From positions 186,001 to 250,000 of the forward strand of contig NZ_JOMI01000009.1 in NCBI RefSeq assembly GCF_000711235.1: a stretch of 64,000 nucleotides of DNA. The letters run 5' to 3'. The position numbers and the translations under genes were made by a program. Origin of the DNA: Prevotella sp. 10(H) (lineage in GTDB: Bacteria; Bacteroidota; Bacteroidia; Bacteroidales; Dysgonomonadaceae). Positions 19,680 to 29,137 of the stretch are shown piece by piece. The notes beneath the pieces were generated by a model, which searched no databases, was not told where the DNA came from, and worked only from the letters and a program-made list of their open reading frames with translations. Position 1 is the stretch's first letter. Every line of letters starts with the position of its first letter.

Positions 19680-20363
19680 CTATTCTATTACTTTATACGA
19701 TTGTTTTGCCTGATTGAGAGACACGGCGTTGAAATGCCACCATTCTCCCCTGATTGTCAAAAAGCCTGCATGTGTCATGACCTTGCGCAGCAGTTGCCTG
19801 TTTTTTATCTGCTGTGTGGTCAGTACACCCTGCTCCAAGAGTTCTGCTTCTTTGTTTATTCCGGCTGCACGGCCGAAAAAATCGAAAGGTGTGCCCATAT
19901 CAAGAGGTTTACCATTTTTATCGCAGATGGTCAGGTCCACGGCCATTCCGTAATTGTGCAATCCTGTTCGCTCGGGATTTGCTACATAGGCGGCATATTT
20001 CGTATTTTGTACAACTTTGTACATTTTCCTCTGTATGCTCAATGGCCTCACGGCATCATAAACCAGCAAAGATAAATCCGGATCGAGCGTTTTCAGATAT
20101 TGCTGCGCTTTCACCAGCTTCTTTGCTGCAACGGGATGCAGATATATATTAAACAAGGTATCGTAAAGAATTGTTTTGGTAAAGTTGTCGGTAGTAGCGT
20201 ATTTCAAATCCATACGGATAGTTGCATCCAGCGTATGAACATTTACAAGTTCTTTCGTTTGCAAGTAGTGTTCAAGTCCGGATGTTTTGCCTTTCTGCTG
20301 TCCTGCAATTGTCAGGGGGAGAAGCAGAAGTAAGCAGTGTATAATTTTAATCTTCTTCTTCAT
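19680..20363 (-). CDS. D-alanyl-D-alanine dipeptidase (VanX/DdpX family, M15D)
   Basis: About 227 residues from ATG 20363 (an ATG four codons upstream at 20375 is also possible). A signal peptide ends near LTIAGQQ. The zinc and catalytic residues of M15D peptidases are visible: GLHNYGMAVDLT (His and Asp ligands) and the C-terminal GEWWHFN (Glu base and His ligand), with the conserved substrate-side YDAVRP before them. Such enzymes cleave D-Ala-D-Ala. Here the export signal and the neighbouring NagZ-type GH3 point to wall recycling rather than glycopeptide resistance. Its start overlaps the end of the acidic-protein gene. Confidence 0.88.
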   Translation of the reverse strand: MKKKIKIIHCLLLLLPLTIAGQQKGKTSGLEHYLQTKELVNVHTLDATIRMDLKYATTDNFTKTILYDTLFNIYLHPVAAKKLVKAQQYLKTLDPDLSLLVYDAVRPLSIQRKMYKVVQNTKYAAYVANPERTGLHNYGMAVDLTICDKNGKPLDMGTPFDFFGRAAGINKEAELLEQGVLTTQQIKNRQLLRKVMTHAGFLTIRGEWWHFNAVSLNQAKQSYKVIE

Positions 20364-21219
20364 CCTCGTCGTCATCGAAGCTGAACTCTTCGTATTCCCT
20401 ACTGAGTATTTCGTCGATTATAGCGCATTCTCTCTCAAAGTCTGCCGTGCTTTTCAGGCGGTCTATAGAAGAAAAGGCCTCCCTTAAAGCTTTCAGCATC
20501 ACTGTATCGTCTTCATTGGCTCCCATTTCGGGGCTTTCTATAAACCAGTGCAGTTCGCCTTTGAGATTATCTTTTACCAGATTATAAAAAGTCAGGGCAG
20601 TATCAGTCTCTCCTACTTTTTCTTTTATTTGAGCAGATTCTATCATGTCATGTCCTACCACATTTTTATAGTTGCCCAGAATAGCCAGCGTAATTTTCGA
20701 CCGCAAAATGGTGACAAAATGCAGGGCTTCTATATCATCTTTCAGACGGTAATAGTAAATCAGATTTATTAATGATGCTCTTAATCCTACTGCTTCGGAT
20801 ATTGTCAGTTCGTCTACTCTCCTTGTCATAGGATATCCTGTCGCTTCTTTTTGGATTTGTTCGACCATATCGGGCAAAGAATCGAATAGCTTATCGGCAA
20901 TGACTAAGCGGGTTTCTTCATAATTTCCGTTTATATCCAAGGCAAAAAGCAAGCGTACCAGATTTCTGAAAAGTGCGCTGTTGCCTTCTTCTATTTTGAC
21001 AAAATCGAACGATTCCAGTACTTCACTTTTACCTGTCGCCAGCAATTCTTTTATTATCAGGTCAAGATTTTCATCTTCCGTATGTTCGCGTGGCAGTATA
21101 GCAAGCACTTCGTCTGTATTGTTTTCGATGATCAGGTCCCACAATTGTTTGTCCTCTGTTTCAAAAAATGGTTTTATTTCATCATTCAGCGTCAGTCTGG
21201 TCGTCGTCATCCGTGTCAA
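20347..21219 (-). CDS. hypothetical acidic cytoplasmic protein
   Basis: 290 residues, mostly helical, without signal peptide or membrane segments. The last 14 residues are an acidic tail (DDDEDEEED). No catalytic motif is recognised; the helical pairs could form TPR-like repeats. The start may be 21219 or 21210 (MTTTRLTL). It overlaps both neighbours: its start lies inside the end of the GH3 fusion gene and its end inside the VanX gene start, so translational coupling is likely. Confidence 0.65.
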   Translation of the reverse strand: MTRMTTTRLTLNDEIKPFFETEDKQLWDLIIENNTDEVLAILPREHTEDENLDLIIKELLATGKSEVLESFDFVKIEEGNSALFRNLVRLLFALDINGNYEETRLVIADKLFDSLPDMVEQIQKEATGYPMTRRVDELTISEAVGLRASLINLIYYYRLKDDIEALHFVTILRSKITLAILGNYKNVVGHDMIESAQIKEKVGETDTALTFYNLVKDNLKGELHWFIESPEMGANEDDTVMLKALREAFSSIDRLKSTADFERECAIIDEILSREYEEFSFDDDEDEEED

Positions 21220-24200
21220 TGTTAGTATTAGTATTTATGTTAGTCGATTCGGTCGGTTCTGTCAGGGATGATCCTTTTCTCATAGCCCTGTAGATTTCCT
21301 CCTGTATGCGTTGGCGTATGCTCAAACCCGATATTTGTTTATGCGTACGTTTTTCATTTATTCTGTTTGACAAAAATATAAAAATTAAATCATTATCAGG
21401 GTCTATCCAGAAACAAGTTCCCGTAAATCCCGTATGGCCGTAAACACTGGCGGGAGCGCTTGCGGCAGTAGGCCCCGATTTGTTAGTACGCATTTCGGGT
21501 TTGTCGAAGCCCAGTCCGCGGCGCGATGAGGCACTTTTTGTTTTGGTGAACAGTTGCCATGTTTTCTCCGAAATATATCTTTCGTCTCCGTAAACTCCCT
21601 TATAAAGCCACATCTGGTATAGCTTAGCCAGATCGTTGGCATCGGAGAACAAGCCCGCATTGCCCGATATGCCGCCCATAAAGGCAGCCCCTTCGTCGTG
21701 CACATATCCCTGAACAAGTTGCTTGCGCAGGAAGTCGTCTTTCTCGGTGGGTACAATGCGCCCTTTGCCGAATCTTTTCAGAGGATTATAGGTCGTGGTG
21801 GTTGCACCGAGTTTGTTGAAATAATTATTCTGGACGAAAGTATTCAAATCCTGTTTTGCTACTTTTTCTATTACTTCTTTAAGCAGCATAAAATTGAGAC
21901 AGCTATACAGATAAGTTTTCCTATTACGAAGTTTTGAGTCGGCAATAGCTTTTATAATAGTATCATTGTATACCTTATTTATAAACAATCCGTCAGCTAA
22001 AGGGAGAAATCCTGTTTTGGGAGTAGTAGATACCATGGCCGGCTTGTATTTGTAATCGGTGCGAGCCCATGTATCAGTATCGAACTGTGCCGAATAGATA
22101 CTTGTACGCTGACGGTTAAACAGTTTCCCCTCATAACTCGATTTATCTATCGCATTCATATAATAAGGAATAAAGGACGTAAGCCCTGTTTCATGCAAGA
22201 GAGCATCCCTGATGGTAATGCGTGATTTGTCTGTTCCTATCAGTTCCAACACATAACTACTTATCGGAGTAGTAAGTTTGAGTTTATTCTCATCATATAA
22301 TTTCATAATGGCTGGAACAGTAGCCGAAGCTTTAGTCATGGATGCGATATCGTATATGTCAGTGTTAGTAACCTTCCTGTTGCCATTGTATTCGAATGAG
22401 CCGAACGAACGGTTGTATATTACAGTTCCGTCTTTTGCAATAAGTATCTGGCATCCGGGATAAGCCTTTGCCTCTATACCTTCCAGGGCAATGGAATCTA
22501 TTTTGTTGAATCTCCCTGATGCGATACCCACCACTTCGGGAACATCATATCCCAGCCTTGTTTTCTTAGTATCGATACCGGTATCGAGATTAAACAGACC
22601 TTTTACTGATACAGGTATTTTGCCGTTTACATCATAGCCTCCGAATATTGCCTGTGCCGCATAATCCTGTGCCAAATCGGAATTCTCATATGCAAGAATA
22701 ACTCCATTAGCAGCTTTAACGGATGAAGCATATGACGTCATGCGGTATGGTACTATAAAAAAAGCCATAACAGATTCTTTTCCCGCACAAACCGTTTGTA
22801 TAGCTAGGTTGGCATTGCCTTTATTGTTATGGATAGATACGATAATGGTATTGAAGCTTTCCAGATTTTTTTTCAGTTTCAATAGTTCGTCACCGCCCGA
22901 TACGGTGAATGTGGTTACATCTCCATACATTTTCAATGTATTGTGAAAAGTATTATTTGAAGATTCGCCTATAGATACAGCTGCAATTTTACGTTTATCG
23001 AGACCTTTTAACGGAAGGATTTTCTGATCGTCTTTCAGTAAGGTTATCGCTTCTTTATGTAACTCCCTGTTTATCCATTCGCTGTTGGATGTATTCAGCT
23101 TCTGAACCAGCCCGTTTGTATCTATCGGTTTCGCATCTTTTACACTGAGGATATATTTATAAGCAAGTACTTTCTTACATTTTGCAGCCAGCTGTTCTTC
23201 CGTCATCACATTGTCTTCTACAGCCTTTTTTACCGATTCGTAATCTCTTGCGGGATTCAGCGGGCCGACCAGAATATCATTTCCTGCCAGTAATGCACGT
23301 ACGCAGTAATTATCTTCTCCCGACACACCTTTCATCTGGAGTCCGTCGGTAAATATAAGTCCTGAAAATCCGAGTTCTTTCTGCAGAAGATCTGTGGTAA
23401 TAGCTGTTGAGAGGGAACTTGGCTGACTTCTATTATCGAGTACCGGAATATTAAGATGTGCCACCATCATTCCCGATAATCCGCTATTTATATATTCTCT
23501 GAAAGGTTTCAGCTCTACTTCATCCAGCCGTTTACGATTGTGTGCTATCAGCGGTAATACTTTATGCGAATCGGTAGAAGTATCTCCATGTCCGGGGAAG
23601 TGTTTGGCAACAGCCATTATGCCTCCGGCTTCGAGTCCTTTAGAATACATTATTCCCAAACGGGCAACCTTTTCCGGATCTTCTCCAAACGAACGGTTGC
23701 CGATTACCGGATTGGATGGATTGCTGTTAACATCCAATGCAGGGGCAAAATTGACATGGATACCCATCAGTTTACACTGGCGGGCAACTTCCAGTCCGTA
23801 ATAATATAATAGAGAATCATTTTGTATAGCTCCCAGCATCATATTACGCGGAAAGCGGGTAGTATTAGCAAGACGCATCGATAATCCCCATTCACCGTCG
23901 AGGGAAATCATTACTGGGACTTTAGCTTCTTTTTGCGCCCAGTTGGTAAGGTCTGCCTGATTATTAGGTGTTCCTTTTGAGAAGAGGAGGCCTCCTATAT
24001 GCTGGTTTTTGATTAATGAAGATATTCTGCTTTTATTGGCTTCGGTATTATCTCCTGTTACTACAGGCATAAACAACTGGCCAATACGTTCGTCGGTCGA
24101 CATTTGATTGTATACAGAGTCGACCCAACGGTTTATCTTAATGGAATCGGCGGTCTGATTAAGGGTCGGGGTCTTTTTATTAATTCCGGTGACCATACCG

Positions 24201-24256
24201 GATGAGCAAAAAACTGTGCAGCAGACAGCCAATGCTATAATATATTTGATTTTCAT
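21182..24256 (-). CDS. GH3 beta-N-acetylglucosaminidase (NagZ-like) fused to a serine hydrolase
   Basis: About 1024 residues from ATG 24256, which gives a good signal peptide (MKIKYIIALAVCCTVFC); the longer start at 24295 is not followed by one. The first ~360 residues are a GH3 domain with the NagZ His-loop KHFPGHGDTSTDSH (218-231) and the nucleophile region FTDGLQMKG (Asp about 304). A GH3 C-terminal-like segment follows. From about residue 600 a beta-lactamase/PBP-type serine hydrolase begins, with SMTK as the SxxK motif. It would act on muropeptides in the periplasm. This fusion is known in Bacteroidales. First gene of a four-gene operon. Confidence 0.9.
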   Translation of the reverse strand: MKIKYIIALAVCCTVFCSSGMVTGINKKTPTLNQTADSIKINRWVDSVYNQMSTDERIGQLFMPVVTGDNTEANKSRISSLIKNQHIGGLLFSKGTPNNQADLTNWAQKEAKVPVMISLDGEWGLSMRLANTTRFPRNMMLGAIQNDSLLYYYGLEVARQCKLMGIHVNFAPALDVNSNPSNPVIGNRSFGEDPEKVARLGIMYSKGLEAGGIMAVAKHFPGHGDTSTDSHKVLPLIAHNRKRLDEVELKPFREYINSGLSGMMVAHLNIPVLDNRSQPSSLSTAITTDLLQKELGFSGLIFTDGLQMKGVSGEDNYCVRALLAGNDILVGPLNPARDYESVKKAVEDNVMTEEQLAAKCKKVLAYKYILSVKDAKPIDTNGLVQKLNTSNSEWINRELHKEAITLLKDDQKILPLKGLDKRKIAAVSIGESSNNTFHNTLKMYGDVTTFTVSGGDELLKLKKNLESFNTIIVSIHNNKGNANLAIQTVCAGKESVMAFFIVPYRMTSYASSVKAANGVILAYENSDLAQDYAAQAIFGGYDVNGKIPVSVKGLFNLDTGIDTKKTRLGYDVPEVVGIASGRFNKIDSIALEGIEAKAYPGCQILIAKDGTVIYNRSFGSFEYNGNRKVTNTDIYDIASMTKASATVPAIMKLYDENKLKLTTPISSYVLELIGTDKSRITIRDALLHETGLTSFIPYYMNAIDKSSYEGKLFNRQRTSIYSAQFDTDTWARTDYKYKPAMVSTTPKTGFLPLADGLFINKVYNDTIIKAIADSKLRNRKTYLYSCLNFMLLKEVIEKVAKQDLNTFVQNNYFNKLGATTTTYNPLKRFGKGRIVPTEKDDFLRKQLVQGYVHDEGAAFMGGISGNAGLFSDANDLAKLYQMWLYKGVYGDERYISEKTWQLFTKTKSASSRRGLGFDKPEMRTNKSGPTAASAPASVYGHTGFTGTCFWIDPDNDLIFIFLSNRINEKRTHKQISGLSIRQRIQEEIYRAMRKGSSLTEPTESTNINTNTNIDTDDDDQTDAE

Positions 24257-24403
24257 TTTATTCTTATATAAGAAAATTTTGCCGGGGTTTGCCACCCATA
24301 TACAAAAGTATAACGAATATGTTTTAGAGAGAGGCTTTGAATCATTAATTAAACATAGATTAACAAGTACGTGGAAAAATGATAAAATAAAGGAACTAAG
24401 ACC

Positions 24404-24434
24404 TTTGCAAATTTGCGAAATATATTTATCTTTG
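24404..24434 (+). promoter_or_regulatory. promoter of rplS (TTTG-N19-TATCTTTG)
   Basis: TTTG at 24404-24407 and TATCTTTG at 24427-24434 with exactly 19 bases between match the Bacteroidota sigma-ABfr consensus. Transcription would start near 24441, leaving a leader of about 68 bases before ATG 24509. Confidence 0.75.
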
Positions 24435-24508
24435 CATCCGCTTTGCGTAATCTCTGACGGGAGAGACTCGTGTATATTGCGTATATTAACAATAAACCAT
24501 ATATAATC

Positions 24509-24874
24509 ATGGACTTAATTAAAGTTGCAGAAGCAGCATTCGCCACAGGAAAAGAGCATCCTAAATTTAAGAGCGGCGACACAGTGACAGTTGCTTACCG
24601 TATCAAAGAAGGTAACAAAGAGCGTGTTCAGCAATACCGCGGTGTAGTTATCAAAATCGGCGGACACGGAGAAAAGAAACGTTTCACTGTTCGCAAAATG
24701 TCTGATAACATCGGCGTAGAAAGAATTTTCCCTCTAGAATCTCCATTTATCGACAGTATCACTGTAAATAAAGTAGGTAAGGTTCGCCGTGCTAAACTGT
24801 ATTACCTACGTGGTCTTACAGGTAAAAAAGCCAGAATCAAAGAAAAAAGAGTTACAAAGCAACAACAAGCTTAA
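24509..24874 (+). CDS. rplS: 50S ribosomal protein L19
   Basis: A 121-residue protein of the large ribosomal subunit, at the 30S interface. The conserved core is present: [54 protein letters not shown] and [17 protein letters not shown] 24509 is chosen because L19 starts with the helix DLIKVAE; the upstream in-frame ATG at 24470 falls in the leader. Monocistronic, with strong promoter and terminator. Confidence 0.97.
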   Translation: MDLIKVAEAAFATGKEHPKFKSGDTVTVAYRIKEGNKERVQQYRGVVIKIGGHGEKKRFTVRKMSDNIGVERIFPLESPFIDSITVNKVGKVRRAKLYYLRGLTGKKARIKEKRVTKQQQA

Positions 24875-24912
24875 TTTCTTATTCTGCAGCTTGCACGCAG
24901 AAAGATATAGGA

Positions 24913-24941
24913 GAGTCTGTCTACAAACAGGCTCTTTTTTT
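24913..24941 (+). terminator. rho-independent terminator of rplS
   Basis: GAGTCTGT (24913-24920) pairs with ACAGGCTC (24927-24934) around CTACAA, followed by seven T. Confidence 0.85.
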
Positions 24942-25004
24942 GTCTGTTATGCTTAAGTATATAGGAAGTCAATTTAATAATGCTTAAGAAGTAAATTAAG
25001 GCTG

Positions 25005-25958
25005 ATGTTTAAAATTAAACATGCAAAAGTAGAACTTCAAAGAATAATATTCTATCCTCTCGGAAATCTGAAAGAAATAGCTGTTTATTTTTCTCTTTTC
25101 ATAACCGTGCCGTTACTTATAGTCTTTTGGGCCATTGTAGTAGATTTAGGTACGAATGGAATAGAATATTTATTCTATGTAATATCAGCTATATATTCCA
25201 TATTGTTGTTATTGTATATCATTGGTCGAATAAAGATAGTTGTCGATAAAGACTCCGGCTCGGTATATTATGAATTATTTGGCATAAAGAGAAGCATTGC
25301 ATCTGCATCTGATATTTGTGATTTGGGTATATCTACACACCCGACCCTTAAAGGAGCACAATACTATTGTCATGTTCGGCATGGAAATAATATAAAACTG
25401 CTTAAGCTCACTCAGGAAATAAATATACCGAATAAAAATGTAGAAGAAGCATATGATAATTTACAGAAATTTGTTTCATCACATTCTGGTAAAAATTATA
25501 CCAATACAGACAGGTGCCTGTTATTTAAAGAAATAGAACCGAATGTATACTTGTGTAAATATAGAATGTATGGTAGAGTATCCGGTTTCTTTGTTATGGG
25601 ATTTATCCTGTTTTTCGCAGCAAGTTTATTTATTAATAAATACATTTTTCTACTGTATATTGTTGCATTAATTTTATTCTATCCTAAGAGCAATAAAATT
25701 ATGATAGATTTGAATAATAGAAGAATGAATGTGACAACAGATGAAGGCAGGGTAGAAAATACAATAGATATAGATAAAATACGGGATATCGATACAATCG
25801 GACTCAAAAATATGAAAGGATTTCATCTTAGTTCAGATTACTATATCTCTTTGTATGATTCGACTATAGTAAAAATTGTAGACAAGCCGATAAATGATAA
25901 TGGAGCTATATTGCATGACATACAATTACTTTTGAGTAAAAAAATTAAAAGCATATAA
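25005..25958 (+). CDS. membrane protein with duplicated TM-pair/PH-like layout, function unknown
   Basis: 317 residues. Two transmembrane segments lie at about 25-47 and 52-72, followed by a beta-rich cytoplasmic part (KIVVDKDSGSVYYELFG onward). A second pair of segments (about 193-230) is followed by a similar beta-rich part (KIMIDLNNRRMNVTT). This looks like an internal duplication of a two-TM plus PH-like domain unit. No enzymatic motif. AT-richer than its neighbours and standing alone between rplS and hflX. Confidence 0.6.
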   Translation: MFKIKHAKVELQRIIFYPLGNLKEIAVYFSLFITVPLLIVFWAIVVDLGTNGIEYLFYVISAIYSILLLLYIIGRIKIVVDKDSGSVYYELFGIKRSIASASDICDLGISTHPTLKGAQYYCHVRHGNNIKLLKLTQEINIPNKNVEEAYDNLQKFVSSHSGKNYTNTDRCLLFKEIEPNVYLCKYRMYGRVSGFFVMGFILFFAASLFINKYIFLLYIVALILFYPKSNKIMIDLNNRRMNVTTDEGRVENTIDIDKIRDIDTIGLKNMKGFHLSSDYYISLYDSTIVKIVDKPINDNGAILHDIQLLLSKKIKSI

Positions 25959-26078
25959 ACATATTGAATAAAAATGCAGCGGATTATTGCCTGCTTTTGA
26001 TGCAGCGTAATTTTTATTTATAACTTTAACGAGGCTATATTAAGTGTTATAACTTAATTGCCAATTATTTTAAAATAT

Positions 26079-27299
26079 ATGAGAGACTTTATAATATCCG
26101 AATCAAAAAATAAAGAAGCTGTCCTTGTCGGGCTTATCACCCAGCACCAGACAGAAGAGCAGGTACACGAATACCTCGACGAACTGGCATTCCTTGCCGA
26201 AACGGCAGGTATCATTCCTGCTAAGAGTTTCACACAGAAGCTGGAATATCCTAATCCCGTAACCTTTGTAGGTACAGGGAAATTGCAGGAGATAAAGCAA
26301 TATATGGAAGACAATGAGATAGACCTCGTTATTTTCGATGATGAATTATCGCCAAAGCAAATCAGGAACATCGAAAAGGAATTGCAGGTAAAAATCCTCG
26401 ACCGTACCAGTCTTATCCTCGACATCTTCGCTATGCGTGCACAAACGGCATACGCCAAGACACAGGTAGAATTGGCACAATATCAATATCTGTTGCCGCG
26501 ACTAACCCGTCTGTGGACTCACCTCGACCGCCAGCGAGGCGGGGGCGTGATGATGCGTGGCGTGGGTGAGACCCAGTTGGAAACCGACCGCCGTATTATC
26601 CTCAATAAGATAGCTTTCCTTAAAAATGAGTTGAAAGATATTGACCGTCAGATGGCATCGCAACGGAAAAATCGTGGCAAAATGGTGCGTGTAGCGCTTG
26701 TCGGCTATACGAATGTGGGTAAATCGACGCTGATGAATCTATTGAGCAAATCGGATGTCTTTGCAGAGAATAAACTCTTTGCAACACTAGATACAACAGT
26801 GCGTAAGGTGATTATTGATAATCTGCCTTTCCTGTTATCCGATACGGTAGGTTTTATCCGTAAATTGCCGACACATCTTGTAGAATCGTTCAAATCGACA
26901 TTGGATGAGGTGCGCGAGGCCGATTTGCTTATCCATGTAGTAGATATTTCGCATCCTAACTTTGAGGAACAGATAGAGGTTGTAAAGAATACACTGGCCG
27001 ATATCGATAAGGAAGAGAAACCGACTATACTCGTATTCAATAAAGTGGATGCATTTACCTACACACCTAAAGATGAAGACGACCTGACGCCTGCAACAAA
27101 AGAGAATGTATCGCTGGAAGAACTGGAAAAATCGTGGATGAACAAAATGCATGACGACTGCATCTTTATCTCTGCAAAACAAAAAATTAATATCGACGAG
27201 TTGAAGAAAAAGGTTTACGAGAAAGTAAAAGAAATCCATATCGAGCGCTATCCTTATAACGATTTCCTGTTTCAGAAATATGATGAAGAAACGGAGTAA
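26079..27299 (+). CDS. hflX: GTPase HflX
   Basis: A 406-residue ribosome-associated GTPase that splits stalled or stressed ribosomes. The N-terminal HflX domain carries the signature RQRGGGVMMRGVGETQLETDRR, with a coiled-coil linker next. The G domain has G1 GYTNVGKST, G3 DTVGF and G4 FNKVD. ATG 26079 is chosen over a TTG 21 bases upstream. Length is typical. Confidence 0.95.
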   Translation: MRDFIISESKNKEAVLVGLITQHQTEEQVHEYLDELAFLAETAGIIPAKSFTQKLEYPNPVTFVGTGKLQEIKQYMEDNEIDLVIFDDELSPKQIRNIEKELQVKILDRTSLILDIFAMRAQTAYAKTQVELAQYQYLLPRLTRLWTHLDRQRGGGVMMRGVGETQLETDRRIILNKIAFLKNELKDIDRQMASQRKNRGKMVRVALVGYTNVGKSTLMNLLSKSDVFAENKLFATLDTTVRKVIIDNLPFLLSDTVGFIRKLPTHLVESFKSTLDEVREADLLIHVVDISHPNFEEQIEVVKNTLADIDKEEKPTILVFNKVDAFTYTPKDEDDLTPATKENVSLEELEKSWMNKMHDDCIFISAKQKINIDELKKKVYEKVKEIHIERYPYNDFLFQKYDEETE

Positions 27300-27326
27300 A
27301 ATAATTGATTTACAATCTAAAAGATA

Positions 27327-27334
27327 TACCTTTG
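27327..27334 (+). promoter_or_regulatory. -7 promoter box for the DUF4878 lipoprotein
   Basis: TACCTTTG, 29 bases upstream of ATG 27364, with a TTG about 20 bases further upstream. Confidence 0.45.
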
Positions 27335-27363
27335 TTAAGATATAAACTTTAACACCTCTTTAA

Positions 27364-27705
27364 ATGAAAAAGCTATTATTTACATTGTTTGCAGTTGCAC
27401 TGATGTGTTCATGCTCTTCGGGCCCTCAAAAAGCTGCGCAAAGTTTCTCTGAAAACCTTTCGAAAGGTAAAGTTGAAGAAGCGAAAAAATATGCAACAGA
27501 AGCAACCGGTAAATTATTGGATTTTGCTTCCAGCATGGGTACAAGTAAGGTAGATCCGGACTTTAAATTCGAATTTGTAAAAGATTCTGTTGTAGACAAC
27601 AGGGCTTGGGTTACCTTCAAAGATAAAAATACAGATAGAGAGCAGACTCTTCATCTTGTAAAAATAGACGGGGATTGGAAAGTAAATATAGAATCCAAAA
27701 AGTAA
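27364..27705 (+). CDS. DUF4878-like small lipoprotein
   Basis: 113 residues. Lipobox LMCSCSS near residue 14-20, then one NTF2-like alpha+beta domain of the DUF4878/lumazine-binding-like type (AAQSFSENLSKGKVEEAKKY, then AWVTFKDKNTDREQTLHLVK, then DWKV at the end). It is a periplasmic or outer-membrane-anchored protein without known activity. The next gene starts inside its 3' end. Confidence 0.75.
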   Translation: MKKLLFTLFAVALMCSCSSGPQKAAQSFSENLSKGKVEEAKKYATEATGKLLDFASSMGTSKVDPDFKFEFVKDSVVDNRAWVTFKDKNTDREQTLHLVKIDGDWKVNIESKK

Positions 27706-28286
27706 TATACTTACTCCTTTTTTGTCTTTCTATTTTTGCGTCGTGTGGTGAAGCGGAGAGGAAAACAACTCAGCCTTTCTCTTTATCAGGAATCCAGAAC
27801 GGGGATATAATATGTCGCTTAGGGAGAGGTTTCTTTTCTGATAAGTTTAAAGATTATTCTTTGTCGGAGAAGCTATATTCCCATGTAGGCATTATAGAGG
27901 CCCTGGGCGATTCTTTATTTGTAATTCATGCCGAAGCCAGCGAACTAACGGGTATCGGCTATGTAAAAAGGGAGCCTGTATCTGTCTTCCTGGACGATAT
28001 CGAGACTTGGGGAATATACCGTATCGATGCTCAGGATTCTATCCGCAATCTTATAGCAATGCATGCAAAAACTTATTATGACCGGAAGACTCCATTCGAC
28101 CTCGATTTCGATGCTTCGGACGACAGTAAGGTTTATTGCACCGAACTTGTAGCCTTAGCGATAAATAAATCGGTCGGATGTGATTTCGTTTTGCCTCTTT
28201 TGAATTTCGGGAAACGCAAAATATATGGCATCGATAATGTATATTTGTTGCCGGGAATACAAGAAATAAAAAAGGCAACAAAATAA
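27675..28286 (+). CDS. YiiX/YebB-like NlpC/P60-superfamily lipoprotein
   Basis: About 203 residues. A lipobox FASC follows a hydrophobic stretch (VIYLLLFCLSIFASC). The permuted papain-like pair typical of YiiX proteins is present: His in YSHVGII and Cys in YCTELV, so it is a candidate amidase or peptidase of the envelope. No ATG exists in frame before the lipobox. A stop precedes TTG 27675, so this TTG is the only sensible start, and it overlaps the DUF4878 gene by 31 bases, implying translational coupling. Confidence 0.75.
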   Translation: MESKYRIQKVIYLLLFCLSIFASCGEAERKTTQPFSLSGIQNGDIICRLGRGFFSDKFKDYSLSEKLYSHVGIIEALGDSLFVIHAEASELTGIGYVKREPVSVFLDDIETWGIYRIDAQDSIRNLIAMHAKTYYDRKTPFDLDFDASDDSKVYCTELVALAINKSVGCDFVLPLLNFGKRKIYGIDNVYLLPGIQEIKKATK

Positions 28287-28291
28287 TATCC

Positions 28292-29131
28292 ATGCGTAAA
28301 GCAATTCCATACATAAAAGAATCATTAAAAGCGTATTATCCCGAAAGTGAGATTTCGGGATTTACGCGTATTATAATAGAATATATTACGAAGAAGCCTT
28401 ATCAGCAGGTATATATCGACCCGTTTATTCTTTCACAGGAGTCTTATGCGCAAATAGATTCCATACTCGACAGGCTGAAGAAATACGAGCCCATACAATA
28501 CATAACAGAAGAAACGGAATTTTACGGATTACCGTTTTTTGTCAACCGGAATGTACTTATTCCACGTCCCGAGACTGAGGAATTAGTTGAACTTATCCTG
28601 AATGAAAATAAGGAACCGAATCTTACAGTACTGGATATTGGCACAGGCAGCGGTGCTATTGCTATCGCCCTTGCCAAACAAATGAATAATGCCAACGTTA
28701 CGGCATGGGATATATCGGTTATGGCTCTGGATGTAGCGGTAATAAATTCAAAGGCTAATTCGGTAGATATTTCTTTTAAAAGGGTAGATGTATTGGTTGA
28801 TTATCCTCAGGATAAAAAATTCGATATCATAGTCAGCAATCCCCCTTATGTATTGGAAAGCGAGAAATCGGCAATGGAACAAAATGTATTGGCTTATGAA
28901 CCTCATACAGCCTTATTTGTCCCTGATAATGATGCTCTTATTTTCTATGAACGCATTGCAGATATAGCGCTCGATTTACTGAATCCGGACGGAAAACTAT
29001 ATTTCGAAATCAATCAGGCAAAAGGAAAGGAAACTGTTGCTATGCTGGAAAAGAAAGGATTCAAAAATATCGCTCTGTTTCAGGATTTAAGTAAAAAAGA
29101 CCGAATGGTAAGAGCGGAAAAGCAGAATTGA
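28292..29131 (+). CDS. prmC: peptide chain release factor N5-glutamine methyltransferase
   Basis: 279 residues. Methylates the Gln of the GGQ loop in release factors. An N-terminal helical domain is followed by the SAM site VLDIGTGSG (113-121) and the diagnostic NPPY (183-186). It starts 5 bases after the YiiX-like gene and converges with hxlR. Confidence 0.95.
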   Translation: MRKAIPYIKESLKAYYPESEISGFTRIIIEYITKKPYQQVYIDPFILSQESYAQIDSILDRLKKYEPIQYITEETEFYGLPFFVNRNVLIPRPETEELVELILNENKEPNLTVLDIGTGSGAIAIALAKQMNNANVTAWDISVMALDVAVINSKANSVDISFKRVDVLVDYPQDKKFDIIVSNPPYVLESEKSAMEQNVLAYEPHTALFVPDNDALIFYERIADIALDLLNPDGKLYFEINQAKGKETVAMLEKKGFKNIALFQDLSKKDRMVRAEKQN

Positions 29132-29137
29132 TTTTTA

